Counted from the first letter of the stretch, positions 23,946 to 35,959 are shown. The stretch is 64,000 nt of DNA from Magnolia sinica (GCF_029962835.1 NC_080588.1:12480001-12544000); one strand, 5' to 3'. Program-made: numbers and translations. Notes: generated by a model not told the origin, from the letters alone.

Positions 23946-24576
23946 GTTTCCACATTCAGCAATGACCTTAACTTTGGGGCGAAGGCTGGGAAGCAATGTA
24001 AGGAACTGCAGCTCTACTCTTGATAGAACCTAAACACACCAAATCATTATCATCATCATCATTGAGCCTCATCGCAACTAGATAGTACTTGTATTGTTCT
24101 ATGGGACTTTTACTGCAAAATTCTTTAAAATTTTACTTTTTACCATAGAATGCCTAGAAATGAAATTCCAGGGAGATGCTTTTCAAGAGGACAGTATCAA
24201 AATGCACTTGTTTAGTTTTTTTTCTTTAAAAGGCAATAAAGTTGAAAATTGTGGGGCCCATGTGGTGTGTGTATAACATCCAATGCGTCTAACATGTGAA
24301 CCCCTAACAAGGTATTCACACCAACAAAAATCTGGCATATTAAATCACTAGATGGACTACAAATGAATTTGATGGTTTTGAGTGATGTTTGAAGTTTTTG
24401 TAGTCTGGCTAATCTTATTATTAGATTCCATAGATTTTTAGTCCATATGATAATATCATTGCTTGATGCATTTGTTGGACGGGTTAGATGTCAGACATAT
24501 ACTAGGCCCCCCAATTCTTATTGCACTACTTTTTAAAGAAAATCATAATAATGAAAGGAGGATGTTCAAAGACCAG
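23946..24576. other. Short stretch with possible exon fragment, no clear gene
   Basis: On the minus strand 24030-23946 reads as an open exon-like piece (VELQFLTLLPSLRPKVKVIA) preceded by a TTTAG acceptor and cut by the LTR at 23945. I do not recognise the protein. The rest (24040-24576) has no coding signal; it contains GGGGCCCATGTGGTGTG, as found in dispersed DNA elements. Confidence 0.3.
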
Positions 24577-24690
24577 CAACCATGAAAGTAACAGATTGAT
24601 GCTACCTTCTTTACTTCAACTTGAAAGTAACACATTTGCAAGAGACAACAAGTCACCTCTAAATGCATAAACAATATAATTATGATATAA
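24577..24690 (+). repeat. 120-bp dispersed direct repeat, copy 2
   Basis: Nearly the same as 12524-12640, in the same orientation. It lies directly beside the end of the minus-strand element B copy. Confidence 0.85.
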
Positions 24691-24899
24691 TGAGAACATC
24701 CATACACTACTGCACATGGTAAACAAAAGTGGAAATAATTTCATTCATAATATGAGTTTGTACATTGTTCCCATACATACCTAAGTGAAAAACATAAATA
24801 ACCTAGCTACTAACTATTAAACTACTAGGTGGAAATGATCCACTTCTTAAAACACAGTAAACACAAAGCACATAACCACAAACATGGCCTAACCCAGGA

Positions 24900-26040
24900 C
24901 CTAATGGTCATACGAACCAGTCGAATGAGGCATCGCTCCCTCCTTTTAAACACAACATAACACTTCCTTTAAGGTGCAGAATATCTTTTGGTTCCATTGT
25001 TCCTGCTTCTCTTCTAGTTCGTTCAGCCTGGTCTTCATCTCAACTTTCATTTGAGTTAATTCAGACCAAACCTTGGTCAACTCCTCTTCCACCCAACTGA
25101 AGCACTCTTGTATCCAAATTCTTCTAACCGCCTTGCTTGTTGTCTAGGGCCACATTGCATGCGATTTAAGGTGTCTTCAATTACACTCTTTCTAGATGTG
25201 AGGGGCCGTTGGATGCCCTGAACCCATTATCTCCGGCTAGCTTGCAAATTAGGCAGCCAAATGGGAGGGAGAGATTACCTCTTCTGAATGGCAGGCACAC
25301 ATTCTCCCCACACCCTATCTGGTACATTATCTCTGCATGGTAGACAAAAACCTCTGTGCTATTTCTCACTCTCGGATATAAATTATGTGTGAAAATGTAG
25401 TGCAATAGTCTGTAAATTGGAATCATGTATCTCTCCTCCACTCCATGAGGTGGCCGCACAAACTCTTGCTCAGCTCACTCTTGTGCTGCGATGTGTTTAA
25501 GTTCTCTGTGTCTGGGGGGATATGGACCATTCCCAGTGACATGCCAAGTATGTTCACGATGTGTTCAATGTCGATGGGATGCACCATGTCTCCATATGAA
25601 ATGTCAAATCTGAGTGGGTTGGGTCTTGCGTTAACAATTCAAGAGTAGAAAAACCGTACATCATGCTCATTGGCTCAAAAATTACCTTCAAAAATAGGTC
25701 CCCAACTGCCATGCAAGAGTCAATCTAGCACGTCATTTTCAGCAACTAGTCAGTCCCCCACTATGACTTCGAAAACTACTTGCCGATTGCGATATCGGCT
25801 CGCATTCAATGTCCATGGATTTTGATCATGGGCCCTCTTCGACCTCCTCTCATGAGGTGGTGTGAAGAACTCGTTGCATCAACATTGATCGTCCTCACAT
25901 TTCTTTGAACGGGTGGTGATGATGGACTCGCGTCGTCCGCAGCGGCCCGCCTCTTGCTTCTTAAGATCCGCGAAGATAATGGACCCGCTTGAACCACTCT
26001 CTTCTTCCCCAATAGCGAGATAATCATGGGGATGGAAAAT
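24900..26040 (-). pseudogene. Element B gene: putative plant transposon protein, minus copy
   Basis: Inverted copy of the gene at 10594-11790. The minus strand starts MIISLLGKKR at 26027 and contains, after frame changes, VLDRLLHGSWGPIFEGN, NTSQHKSELSKSLCGHL and IPIYRLLHYIFTHNLYPRV (25459-25181). The downstream coiled-coil end near 24990-25130 is also shared. Compared with the plus copy it has a longer Ser/Ala-rich segment after the start and more stops. The two copies correct each other: each is open where the other has a stop, so the ancestral gene was longer than either. Function unknown. Confidence 0.6.
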
Positions 26041-26302
26041 ATCGAGGAAAAGAATGCAATACTACCCGTGAGGATGATGGGTTTAGAAAATGGGAAGATG
26101 GTTGTGTGAGTAAGGTTTGGAATATGAAGGGAGAGGTCTTAGAAAGATAAAAAGATGGTGGTGGAAGATGAAGAGAGAGGGTTTGGAAGTTGAGAAGATG
26201 GTAGAAGGATTAGAAAATAAGAGGGTTTTATGAAGGAAGATGAAGAAAGGGGAAGAGAGATGAAGAAAGGGTTAGGAATGAGGCTTTGGGTGTGTGGGGG
26301 AG

Positions 26303-26313
26303 GTTATATAAAC
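26303..26313 (-). promoter_or_regulatory. TATA box of element B, minus copy
   Basis: Minus-strand GTTTATATAAC, about 280 bases before the ATG at 26027 and followed by a leader like that of the plus copy (CCTCATTCCTAACCCT). Confidence 0.6.
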
Positions 26314-26339
26314 TTGTTATGTGGGACCCACCAAAATAA

Positions 26340-29300
26340 AGAAAGTGATCAACTCGGTGGAACAATAAGGCACTGGTTAACATGTTATGAGTTCAATCAA
26401 ACAGTAATGATAAAGCGAGACAATTAAATAAATCCTAAGTACTCTTATTAATGCGGTATGAATGCAATATGATGCGTGCCCTCACGCGTACACCCTCGCT
26501 CTTCATCTTACGTTACGCATGACATCGCCTCAAAGTGCGCCACATCTACAAAGCACATGCAAATGCGGTGCATGGATATGATTACCAAGTTGTTATTAGT
26601 CCATTTCACACGAGATTGAGAAGCTAAGATACCTTCCTCATATCACCATCCAAACAGTGATCCATACTAGGGTCGTCAATCCTAGACATCTCATACGATC
26701 ATATAGTTGAGGTCGTAGCAAAGGGCTCGTCACCAATCAATGCACGCCTTTCATGCCCTTACTACCACGGATCGGCTCGTCACCTCCTTGCGGTATCCGG
26801 TATGCTCGAGGTCACTACAAAGGGCTCGTCACCAATCAATGTAGGCCGACAAAGACGAATATAGTGTCCCATACCACCATAATCGGCTCACGAGTTTAGT
26901 TGCTCACTTTGGTCACTACGGGAGGCTCGTCACCCAGCGTAGGCCGGCGGCTCGACCACGGTGTCCCATACCACCATGTCCGGCTCATGAGTCTTAGCGG
27001 ATCGGGTACCATGGTTATTAGGATTTCACTGGTAAGTTCGGTACCCTAGATTCAAGCATGAGCGTCCATACATGGTTAACATACACCGGACAATCGGGTT
27101 AGTTGACGAACTCGACTAGCACGAGCGCACGTTGAATTGAACGACATAGAGTGCGCAAACACTCCGCGTGGCCAAACCACTGCCGCCAACTCTAATACGA
27201 CTCGGGTTCGTCTAATGCGTCTCACGTGGCGAAAGCAATCTCAACCACGACCAAAGGGTCAATTACCGATTTCCTGGACTAAGGCATAGTCCCAAACATC
27301 CTACACTACGACAGATATTCATATGGAATGTAAAACAGTAATGGAACAACCACTCAAATCATGGTGCATACACATCGAAGAATATCAACTTAACATAAAT
27401 GTAAGCATAGGAATGCTTGAATTTAAATAACTTGGAATGTAAATGCATAAGGGAAATCATGCGCATCCATAGAAGTATTGAGAATCACTTCTCAACGCCT
27501 GCATTTAGTGTAATCAGTTACACGTAGATCATTCATGCATTTCTACAAACACTTAGCATTCATGGAACAACATACATGACGTATGTTGAAACACATGCAC
27601 TTAGACATTTCCTTTTCCCAAGGAGTTGTCATACATGCATCTAGCATACATACATGACCAATAATCATGGCAAGCACAAGTGCGTATTTTATACGTATAC
27701 GGTACTTTATAAATACACTTAGAATACACAAATCTCAATATAGCACATGCATATCGGAAAGCAATGCAAACATAACATTTGACATATGAAATCTCATCCA
27801 TAACAAGAATAAATCACTAACCGGGATTGAAAGCCTTGAAAACCATAACCTATACACTTAAAGTCCGCACCTTAAGCGAAGAAAGAACCGCCAAGCTTTA
27901 GACGAGTTGTCTTCGTCAACGGCGCAAGAATACCCTAAAATAAGGATAGAAATGAGATACAACAACACCAAGTCTAATCTAAGCTCTAACACAGGTTAGG
28001 GTTAGGTTAACTTACCCCAAAAGATCTCAGAATCGTCAGAGGAACGATTCAAAGTGAAGGTTCAAAGGTGAAGAAGAACAAGGAAGAATCAAGATGATTC
28101 ACCAATCAATCTCTCTCACTAACTCTCTCTTTTCCACTCTCTTTCCAAGCTAGGGTTAGAGAAAATTCGTATGGAAATGAGAGCTAGGGTTTAAGGACTA
28201 TATATAGGCCTTAAAATGATGGAAATAACCCGGTCAAGGTATACTTAGGTTATAACCAAAGTACGCCTTTCTCGATCCAACGAAGCACTTGGTGGGCCTA
28301 TAACCACGAAAGGTCGGACTTAAGCTCACCGACCATGGATCTAGGTCAGCTGAGTTTTCGTACCGACCGGCTCTTGGATCAGCCGTGGCGGACCACACTC
28401 AATTCAACGGTCACGGAATCTCGATCAGTCCACAAGCACTAGGATATGCCAGGGCCAACCATCCTGATCGGAGGGTGAAATTGGGTCAGAATCCAACGGT
28501 GAGAATGCTTAAAATCGTCGCACGCGACACGACTCAATTTCATAAAAAGCTTATTAAATTCCAACCGTTCTCACACTCTTCACTCCGAACTCAACCAAAT
28601 CGACCCGGAACATCAGATCGACTTGATTTTCGAGGGGATGACCAAGCCCAACTCGGTGACCGCAACAACCTAAGATCATCGCCATCGGACTTTCGACGCG
28701 CGGTCTAGGTCCGATGATGGAGGGCTCCGCCACTATGAGCCCTCCCTTTCCATGCATTCAATCATACATCAAGTGGGTCCCAATAAATATGGGCCCACCA
28801 AACCAAAAATCAACAGTGGAGATTCCTTCTCCACCAAAATGGAAGGTCTAGATGACCTCTTTCAAACTTAGAAAAGTAAACATCATAATAGGGTCCATGG
28901 AGAATGGCCCCATCATGGAATAATCATGAGAATCAAGGTGGGCCATTAGCCACATCTAGGGTCCAAAGTGAGATCCATACCATCAATCAGTAGGGCTCAC
29001 TTGGCCCATCATCAAAACATGAAAATCTAGGGCTATGGAGTACCCACCTTTGATCTCTTCTTCCTTCTTCCGCCAATGCATGATAGAGCTCCAAAGGGAC
29101 AATTTCAACTGTTGAGATGGGATTAGGATTGTGGGATCGAGTGGTAAGAACGTGCGCCACACTAGCACTCTCGCATGGAGCTTGGACGTGGGTTGCTCTC
29201 ATGGAGCTTAGAGAATGAGAGAGAGAGAGAGGTGATGGGAGAGAAGTGATGGGAGAGAGGGATGGTGAGTGATGGATGAGTGTACTTGGTTATAAGAGAG

Positions 29301-29666
29301 AGTTGACTTTGGGGGAGGGGTGGTTGTACTTGGGGATGGGGTGATGTGTACTTGACATGAGATGTGATTGATGGGACATGTCGTAGAGATTCTTTTGAAA
29401 TTCGAAATACGCAGCGTTTTCCTCGAACTGAATGCGGGCCCACATCTCCTAGCCTGGGTATCGCCTCGGCGCGTAATACACGGCACTAGATCCACGGCGA
29501 CGGCACGGTCGATAGGGTATAAGTCTCGAGTTAAGCCAACCCTGGAATACAGGATATGACTTAGGGTCGCGCGCAACTACCGATTATAGATCGCGAGTTG
29601 CCAGAATTCGACCAGGAGGACTGTGGAAGCCTATGGAATAGTATGGTCTAAGATACGGGCCTTACA
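26340..29666 (-). mobile_element. LTR-type repeat, left (minus) copy, mosaic
   Basis: Minus strand starts TGTAAGGCCCGTATCTTAG at 29666. From 29666 to about 28714 it resembles 23945-23178. From about 28713 down to 26340 it is an inverted copy of 31148-33525, including a TATA box, the CCTAACCCTAACCTGTG leader and the clustered GTGACGAGCC phrases. It ends without a CA terminus where element B begins, so it is truncated. No coding region was found inside; the open frames on either strand are not shared between copies. Confidence 0.65.
28198..28207 (-). promoter_or_regulatory. TATA box in left LTR-type repeat
   Basis: CTATATATAG, conserved at 31655-31664 in the inverted copy and followed in both by the leader TCCTTAAACCCTAGCTCTC. 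Confidence 0.6.
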
Positions 29667-30174
29667 TCACAGCAATAGGTTTCGAGTAACCACCCTTATA
29701 CATGTATCGATTATTTTCGCTAACTAACTCCCCACCACATAAGCATATGATCATTACTGAAGCCATTTCTGAAAACAAACACAATAATATGACTCATTTG
29801 GTATTCACATGTATAAGGTGGATTTAACCGAGTAGTAGGAATCCACCATTGTACTATATCAAATATGATTGAGTTAGCGGTCAGATTTTCGAAGTTCTCA
29901 AATATGCCACTCAGTTCACGATGATTTTCACTCACTTCGCAGTCAATTTCACTCACTTCTAGGGCAGGTTCACTCACTTCACATTGAATTTCACTCACTT
30001 CTCGATCCTAAAGTGATTGAAAATGAGTGCAAAGTGAGTGCCTGTCTGATTTTTGGGCTCAAATGTAATTACCATGTAAATGGGTAACAATTATTCACCT
30101 AGGTAATTACTACATCTTTCCCAATGTAGATGTGACAACTTACTTTTTCAAAACTTAAATCGAGAAATTTACAA
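29667..30174. other. Gene-free stretch with minisatellite-like block
   Basis: No gene seen. Positions 29905-30005 repeat TTCACTCACTTC with CAGTCAATT-like spacers, a distant relative of the 21-bp repeat. Confidence 0.5.
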
Positions 30175-30615
30175 AATCAATGTGGTGCCCACCATGATGT
30201 ATGTGACGTATCCACACCGCTCATTTGTTATGCTGGCTAAATTTAAGGCACGGGCAAAAAAATGGGGCAGATCCAAAGCTCAAATGGACCACACCATAGG
30301 TAACAGAGGGAATCGAACACTTGCCATTAAAAAAATTTTGGGGCCTTTAAAAGTTTTGCATATAGCTAATATTTGTGTTTTCCCCTTATCCATGTCTATG
30401 TGACCCTATGAACTGGTTAGATGATGAAAACACTTTAATGTCGGCCCAATTAAGGAAATAACTTTCAACGGTATAAGAATTAAGGTCATTGTTTCCTTTC
30501 GTGTGAGCCATTTGAGTGTTGGATCAGTCTCATTTTTGGTCTGATGCCTCAAAATGTTATAATAAAATAGATGAACGGTGTGGATATATCATATACATTA
30601 TAGTGGGGGTCCACA
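30175..30615. repeat. Dispersed 'gtggtgcccaccatgatgtatgtg' DNA element
   Basis: Begins GTGGTGCCCACCATGATGTA, runs through ATTAAAAAAATTTTGGGGCC, and ends with ATCATATACATTATAGTGGG, so the ends are roughly inverted. Related copies are at 35960-36420 and 53765-53940. Looks like a non-autonomous DNA transposon; family not assigned. Confidence 0.55.
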
Positions 30616-30689
30616 TATTCAATTCCATGCATTTTTTTTATATATCATATACATTAAAGTGGAGTTCATGTATTTAATTCCATGCATTT

Positions 30690-30938
30690 TTTTTTTGTGA
30701 AGGGAATTGACCGTGAAATGCATGGAAATGACCGCGAAGTGAAGGGAATTGACCGTGAAATGTAGGGAATTGATTGTGAAATGTGTGGAATTGACTGTGA
30801 AGTAAAGGGGAAACGCCAAAATTGACCGTGAAATGCATGAAATTGGTCATGAAATGAAGAGAATTGACCATGAAATGCATAGAATTGACCGTGAAATGAA
30901 GTGAATTGACCATGAAATGCATAAAATTGATTGTGAAA
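30690..30938 (-). repeat. 21-bp minisatellite, inverted satellite cluster
   Basis: About eleven units of GTGAAATGCATGGAAATGACC and GTGAAGGGAATTGACC type, the reverse complement of units A and B at 2643-9216, more diverged. The cluster is broken by the insertion at 30939 and resumes at 33990. Confidence 0.85.
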
Positions 30939-33900
30939 TGTAACGACCTTGGAATTTTTGTGCTAATCTTTCCTTAAGTAGTTGTTTTTGGGGTAATTAG
31001 CGCTTTACTTGATTGCTTGTGAAATTCGCATCAATCACTTTAAATTGTATCTCGCATGGCTCTAAACGTGTAGATTAGTGAGCGCTACGTTACTCCAAAT
31101 CCGGGATCCATCGCTAAATCCAGCTGTTTGGGGAATTTTTGGAAGATCCGGATCGGACCTGGACGCGGCGAAAGTCCGATGGCGATGATCTTAGTCAGTC
31201 GCTCACCGAGTTGGGCTTGGTCTTCACCTCGAAAATCAAGTCGATCCGATGTTCGGTCGATTTGGTTGAGCTCGAGTGAAGAGTGTGAGAACGGTTGGAA
31301 TTTATTAAGCTTTTATGAAATTGAGTCGTGTCGGTGCGACGATTTTAAGTTATCTGCCCGTTGGATTCTGATCCAATTTCACCCTCTGATCAGGATAGTT
31401 GGTCTAGGCATATCCTAGTGCTTGTGGACCTGATCGAGATTCCGTGACCGTTGAATTGAGTGTGGTCCGCCACGGCTGATCTGAAGAGCCGGTCGGTACG
31501 AAAACTCAGCCTGACCTAGATCCATGGTCAGTGAGCTTAAGTCCGACCTTTCGTGGTTATAGGCCCACCAGAAGTGCTTCGTTGGATCGAGAAAGGCGTA
31601 CTTTGGTTATAACCTAAGTATACCTTGACCGGGTTATTTCCATCATTTTAAGGCCTATATATAGTCCTTAAACCCTAGCTCTCATTTCCATACGAATTTT
31701 CTCTAACCCTAGCTTGGAAAGAGAGTGGAAAAGAGAGAGTTAGTGAGAGAGATTGGTTGGTGAATCATCTTGATTCTTCCTTGTTCTTCTTCACCTTTGA
31801 ACCTTCACTTTGAATCGTTCCCTTGGCGATTTTGAGTTCTTTTGGGGTAAGTTAACCTAACCCTAACCTGTGTTAGAGCTTAGATTAGACTTGGTGTTGT
31901 TGTATCTCATTTCTATCCTTATTTTAGGGTATTCTAGCGCCGTTGACGAAGACAACTCGTCTAAATCAGTTCGGCGGTTCTTTCTTTGCTTAAGGTGCGG
32001 ACTTTAAGTGTATAGGTTATGGTTTTCAAGGCTTTCAATCCCCGTTAGTGATTTATTCTTGTTATGGATGAGATTTCACATGTCAAATGTTATGTTTACA
32101 TTGCTTTCCTGATATGCATGTGCTATATTGAGATTTGTGTATTCTAAGTGTATTTATAAAGTACCGTATACGTATAAAATACGCACTTGTGCTTGCCATG
32201 ATTATTGGTCATGTATGTATGCTAGATGCATGTATGACAACTCCTTGGTAAAGGGAATTGTCTAAGTGCATGTATTCCAACATACGTCATGTATGTTATT
32301 CCTTGTATGCTAAGTGTTTGTAGAAATGCATGAATGACCTAAGTGTAACTGATTACACTAAGTGCAGGCGTTGAGAAGTGGTTCTCAATACTTCTATGGA
32401 TGCGCATGATTTCCTTTATGCATTTACATTCCAAGTTATTTAAATTCAAGCATTCCTATGCTTACATTTATGTTAAGTTGATATTCTTCAGATGTGTATG
32501 CACCATGATTTGAGTGGTTGTTCCATTACTGTTTTACATTCCATATAAATATCTGTAGTAGTGTAGGATATTTGGGACTATGCCTTAGTCCAGGAGATCG
32601 GTAATTGACCCTATATTCGTGGTCGAGATTGCTTTCGCCACGTAGGACGTATTAGACATACCCGAGCCGTATTAGAGTTGGCGGCGTGGTTTGGCCACGC
32701 GAGTGTTTGCGCACTCTATGTCGCTCAATTCAACGTGCGCTCGTCTAGTCGAGTTCGTCAAGTAACCCGATTGTCCGATGTATGTTAACCATGTATGAAC
32801 GTACCGCTTGAATCTAGGGTACCGAACTTACCAAAGGAAATCCTAATAACCATGGTACCGATCCGCTAAGACTCATGAGCCGACATGGTGGTATGGGACA
32901 CCGTGGTCGAGCCGTCGGCCTACGCTCGGGGTGACGAGCCTCCCGTAGTGACCAATAAGCAACTTAATCTCGTGAGCCGATTATGGTGGTATGGGACACT
33001 ATATTCGTCTGTCGGCCTACATTGATTGGTGACGAGCCCTTTGTAGTGACCTCGAGCATACCTGGATACCGCAAGGAGGTGACGAGCCGATCTGTGGTAG
33101 TAAGGGCATGAAAGGCGTGCATTGATTGGTGACGAGCCCTTTGCTACGACCTCAAACATAAAATCGTATGAGATGTCTAGGATTGACGACCCTAGTATGG
33201 ATCATTGTTTGGATGGTGACATGAGGAAGGTATCTTAGCTTCCCAATCGTTGTGTGAAACGGACTAATAACAACTTGGTAATCATATCCATGCACCGCAT
33301 TTGCATGTGCTTTGTAGATGTGGCGCACTTTGAGGCGATGTCATGCGTAACGTAAGATGAAGACGCCGAGGGTGTACGCGTGAGGGCACGCATCATACCG
33401 CATTCATACTTGCATTAATAAGAGTACTTAGGATTTATTTAATTGTCCTCCTTTATCATTACTGTTTGATTGAATCGATAACATGTTAACCTTAGTGCCT
33501 TATTATTCCACCGAGTTGATCACTCACTCCCACGTTTGGCGGTGTTACACACCCACCGGACTGTCTTAGGCCCCGATGTTGCAGATGTGGATGCGACGCC
33601 CGAGGCAGAGCAGGAGTAGGATGACGAGGCGGCCTTCTCCTATATGCAGTTTTCTGACGGGTTCTAGCGAGCCTCTGTCTGCGCGGATCTATGGGATTAC
33701 TATTTTGGGAACTCGAAATGATGTAACTTGTACTTATAATTTTGATGAATAACACTTTTACACGATCCGGTTGTATATGTAATTCAGGGGCTTACACTTG
33801 TACACATATTTTACTATAAGTCTTCCGCTTGCTTTATTCACTTACCCCTCTGAATCATATCTGCGTTTTGGCTTAATCTATCCCATGTTTATGTGCTAAT

Positions 33901-33989
33901 AAAGTCAACATACATCATTCATTAATTATGTTGCATAAGTGATGTTTTGGAACTCGGGAGCCGAGTTATGCTCGACCCCCGAATTTCAG
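30939..33989 (+). mobile_element. LTR-type repeat, right (plus) copy, about 3.05 kb
   Basis: Starts TGTAACGACCTTGGAATTTT and ends ACCCCCGAATTTCAG. It is inserted in the 21-bp repeat: TGATTGTGAAA lies just before it (30928-30938) and again just after it (33990-34000). No gag or pol sequence is present, so it is probably a solo LTR of a gypsy element with long LTRs. If the terminal CA is at 33988 the adjacent 5 bp do not match, so the end is uncertain by a base or so and the 11-bp repeat may come from the host minisatellite. Confidence 0.6.
31655..31664 (+). promoter_or_regulatory. TATA box in right LTR-type repeat
   Basis: CTATATATAG about 715 bases from the LTR start, followed by a leader that is conserved in the inverted copy. 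Confidence 0.6.
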
Positions 33990-34400
33990 TGATTGTGAAA
34001 TGAATTTTTTATTGAAAATTTGAGTGGTAAGAAATTCGCAATTTCAAAGAAAGCAACAAATATATTCAATATATAACATTCACAGTCATATTACAAAAAA
34101 ATGCACTACACATTCACAGTCGTATTACAAAAATGCACTACAATTTGACTGGTAAAATGCGTGAAATTGACTAAGTAGTGTATGAAGTTGACCGATCAAT
34201 TGAGTATATTGACCGAGAACTAAATGAAATTGACTGCGAAACTTCGTCAAATTGACCGCGAACTTCTTCGAGTTTATTGGATAGCCACATAAAATTGACT
34301 TAGCAATGCATGGAATTGACTACTGGAAATTGACCACAAACTTCAAGGTAAACACTTAATAATTTACCTAGAATTTAAACTTTAAGTAATTGATCGTGAA
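33990..34400 (-). repeat. Diverged continuation of the 21-bp minisatellite
   Basis: AAATTGACT, AAATTGACC and GGAATTGAC phrases recur at about 20-bp spacing with GAACTTC and AATGCATGG words. It is the far side of the cluster split by the LTR-type repeat. Confidence 0.55.
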
Positions 34401-34913
34401 CTCCAATCACTCCCTAACACTCAGTGAAATTCGTGTTCGGGAAAAATAATAAGAGTGCATTGATGTGAAACATGTTCTTCAGATAAAGGCCTTCAAGATT
34501 TCACGTTTATCAATGCATTGGCGTCCTCTCAGAAAAAGAATACACTTTGGCTTGAGTAGAATGCAACATAGAAGATGTAATGTGATAATATGATGGAGAT
34601 TGTATGGAGATTTAGTGAAGAAAATGGGTGAAAATAAGAATTAGGGATGATGCAGGTTAGTCCGGACATGTATTTGTGCATAAAGGAGAGAATGGAGTGA
34701 AATTGATATAGTAGGGGCAATTTTGACCTTTGGCAAGTTGTCAGTACATCCGGGGCTTATTCTGGTGAGGTAAAAAGAAGTGGGCTTATAAAGGTAAATG
34801 GGCCATAAATGGGTCGTACAGTGGTATATTTCTCCTCATAAAATGCTGCACACCGGAAGAATGAGCGGCAACATTGCACATTATACACGAGTTCGGACGT
34901 GAATTGCCGATGC
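34401..34913. other. Gene-free stretch
   Basis: No coding region or recognisable element; AT-rich DNA between the minisatellite relic and an inverted-repeat element. Confidence 0.5.
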
Positions 34914-35380
34914 CCCTTGGCATCAGAAACTTCTGCTGGAAGCTATGTTGGGTCCATATCCGTTACAAATCCACTCCGTCCATCAGTTTTTAAAGATGAT
35001 AATAGGACAGAAATACAAAAATAAGACGGATTCAAAACTTAGGTATACCACATGAAACAAGATGCCCCCCTTAAAACTTCCTAAAGGCGACCACGATGTT
35101 TATGTGCCACCCAAACTGTTCATAATGTCATTACCACTCGTATAAACTCTAACCACACATATCATCCTCATACGAAACTTTTGTCGCCCTCGCAAAGTTT
35201 CTAATGGTAGCCGTTGAACCCCCTTATTTCATGTGGTGTGGCCCACCTGAATATTGGATGTGCATTATTAGATCTTCCCTCTTTTGATCTTGAGAAACTG
35301 ATGAACGGAGTGGATTTGTCACCGGCGTATCTGTGACCCAACATAGCTCCCAACCACAGGAACCTCCTCTGGCCAAGGGA
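34914..35380. mobile_element. Non-autonomous DNA transposon with long imperfect TIRs
   Basis: The left arm (34914-34995) contains CCCTTGG, AGCTATGTTGGGT, and ACAAATCCACTCCGTCCATC. The right arm (35293-35380) is its reverse complement with a few changes. The arms are about 80 bp, the element about 470 bp, with no coding capacity. Target duplication was not established. Mutator-like or hAT-like origin is possible. Confidence 0.6.
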
Positions 35381-35569
35381 CACAGGTTATTCGCCGCCCA
35401 CCGGTTTTTAATTCTGACAACTGTGGCCCGTCGTTTGGTAACCAGAGAGTTGGTACGTTGTAACCGTCGTGAATGGCTTTTTCCAAAATATTAATGGAAG
35501 TAGATTGCCTGTGACCCCGGGCACAGAGATGTATCTGTGCCCGTTGCTGTGTGGGGGCCACAGAGATGT

Positions 35570-35830
35570 CCGCGAGAAATCCACTCCGTCCATCTGTTTT
35601 GAAAGATCACAATAAAAAGAGGCAGATTCAAAACTCAGGTGGGACACACCAATGAAACAGTGGGAACAGAAACGTCCACTGTCCAAACCTTTTTAGAGCT
35701 GACCATAATGTTTATATGCCATCCAAACCGTTCACAGGGTTATTACCACCAGGATAAACTGTAGGAACAAATATCATCCTTTCCATAGGTTCACATGGAA
35801 AGATTCCCACCATGTAACGTACAATTTCAC
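35570..35830. repeat. Partial second copy of the TIR element
   Basis: Begins GAAATCCACTCCGTCCATCT and follows the internal sequence of the element at 34960-35180 (CAGATTCAAAACTCAGGTGG, ATGTTTATATGCCATCCAAA). The right arm is missing. Confidence 0.65.
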
Positions 35831-35959
35831 GGTAATTTGTTTAACATCGTTTTTTAGCCGGTCCCAGCAGACGTGACTTGCCTCCGTCGCCCGGCCGGGA
35901 GCGGAGGAAGCGGATTGACTGGTGTACACACGCTACCGACCTGGCTGGTGTGTTGACGT

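Noticed and set aside
29905..30005. Separate new satellite
   Set aside because: Only about five irregular units; more likely a distant relic of the 21-bp family.
33492..33755. 87-codon minus-strand frame in the LTR-type repeat
   Set aside because: Not recognisable, lies in a non-coding LTR, and cannot be confirmed in the inverted copy, which ends before it.
26340..33989. A complete LTR retrotransposon using 23945 and 29666 as paired LTR starts with element B as internal region
   Set aside because: Both LTR starts are on the minus strand with element B between them, but the two LTRs agree only over the first 770-950 bp and element B occurs without LTRs at 10230-11790.
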